Assembly: GCA_025455205.1 (NCBI GenBank)
Contig: JALOMZ010000112.1
Span: forward strand, 1-6,460
From: Chitinophagaceae bacterium
GTDB lineage: Bacteria > Bacteroidota > Bacteroidia > Chitinophagales > Chitinophagaceae
Reading direction: 5' to 3'
Length of the DNA stretch: 6,460 bases
Shown: positions 6,458-6,460 of the stretch, piece by piece
Layout of the letters: every line of letters starts with the position of its first letter
Numbering within the stretch: the first letter of the stretch is position 1
Program-made: the position numbers and the translations under genes
The notes under the pieces: generated by a model
What the model was told of the DNA's origin: nothing
Database searches by the model: none
Seen by the model: the letters and a program-made list of their open reading frames with translations, nothing else

Positions 6458-6460
6458 CTT

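Overview
The window looks like an ordinary chromosomal stretch from a member of the Bacteroidota, probably a Chitinophagaceae-like or related gliding/soil lineage with moderate to fairly high GC. The lineage call rests on three things: a protein with a C-terminal type IX secretion (T9SS type A) sorting domain, promoter-like sequences of the Bacteroidota type (TTG, about 20 bases, TAnnTTTG), and the absence of clear Shine-Dalgarno sequences before the starts. Family- or genus-level placement is inference only.

Six protein genes all lie on the + strand. (1) 142-978 is a BadF/BcrA-type sugar kinase (GlcNAc/MurNAc kinase-like). Thirty bases later, at 1009-1827, comes murQ, the MurNAc-6-phosphate etherase. 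These two form a likely operon for amino-sugar/peptidoglycan recycling: MurNAc to MurNAc-6-P to GlcNAc-6-P plus D-lactate. (2) 1892-3100, with its own promoter-like element, encodes a secreted T9SS cargo with a probable beta-propeller-like body. A long hairpin terminator (3145-3184) closes this unit. (3) 3240-4601 is a DUF389 multi-pass membrane protein with a large C-terminal soluble domain. (4) 4642-5472 is a cytoplasmic alpha/beta-hydrolase of the esterase D (PF00756) type that carries an EF-hand-like loop. (5) 5571-6395 is a tandem-domain universal stress protein, followed by a perfect 14-bp terminator hairpin at the right edge.

Only the kinase-murQ pair has an obvious shared pathway. The other four genes look like independent or loosely linked housekeeping/stress functions. 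Bases 1-141 hold no gene that can be supported. No tRNA, rRNA, CRISPR array, insertion sequence or attachment site was seen.

No convincing new multi-gene system is present. The points most worth a second look are the terminator that overrides a spurious long start for the DUF389 gene, the promoter-like boxes placed so close to start codons that transcripts would be leaderless or nearly so, the calcium-loop-like insertion beside the esterase catalytic acid, and the uncharacterised C-terminal domain on the DUF389 protein.
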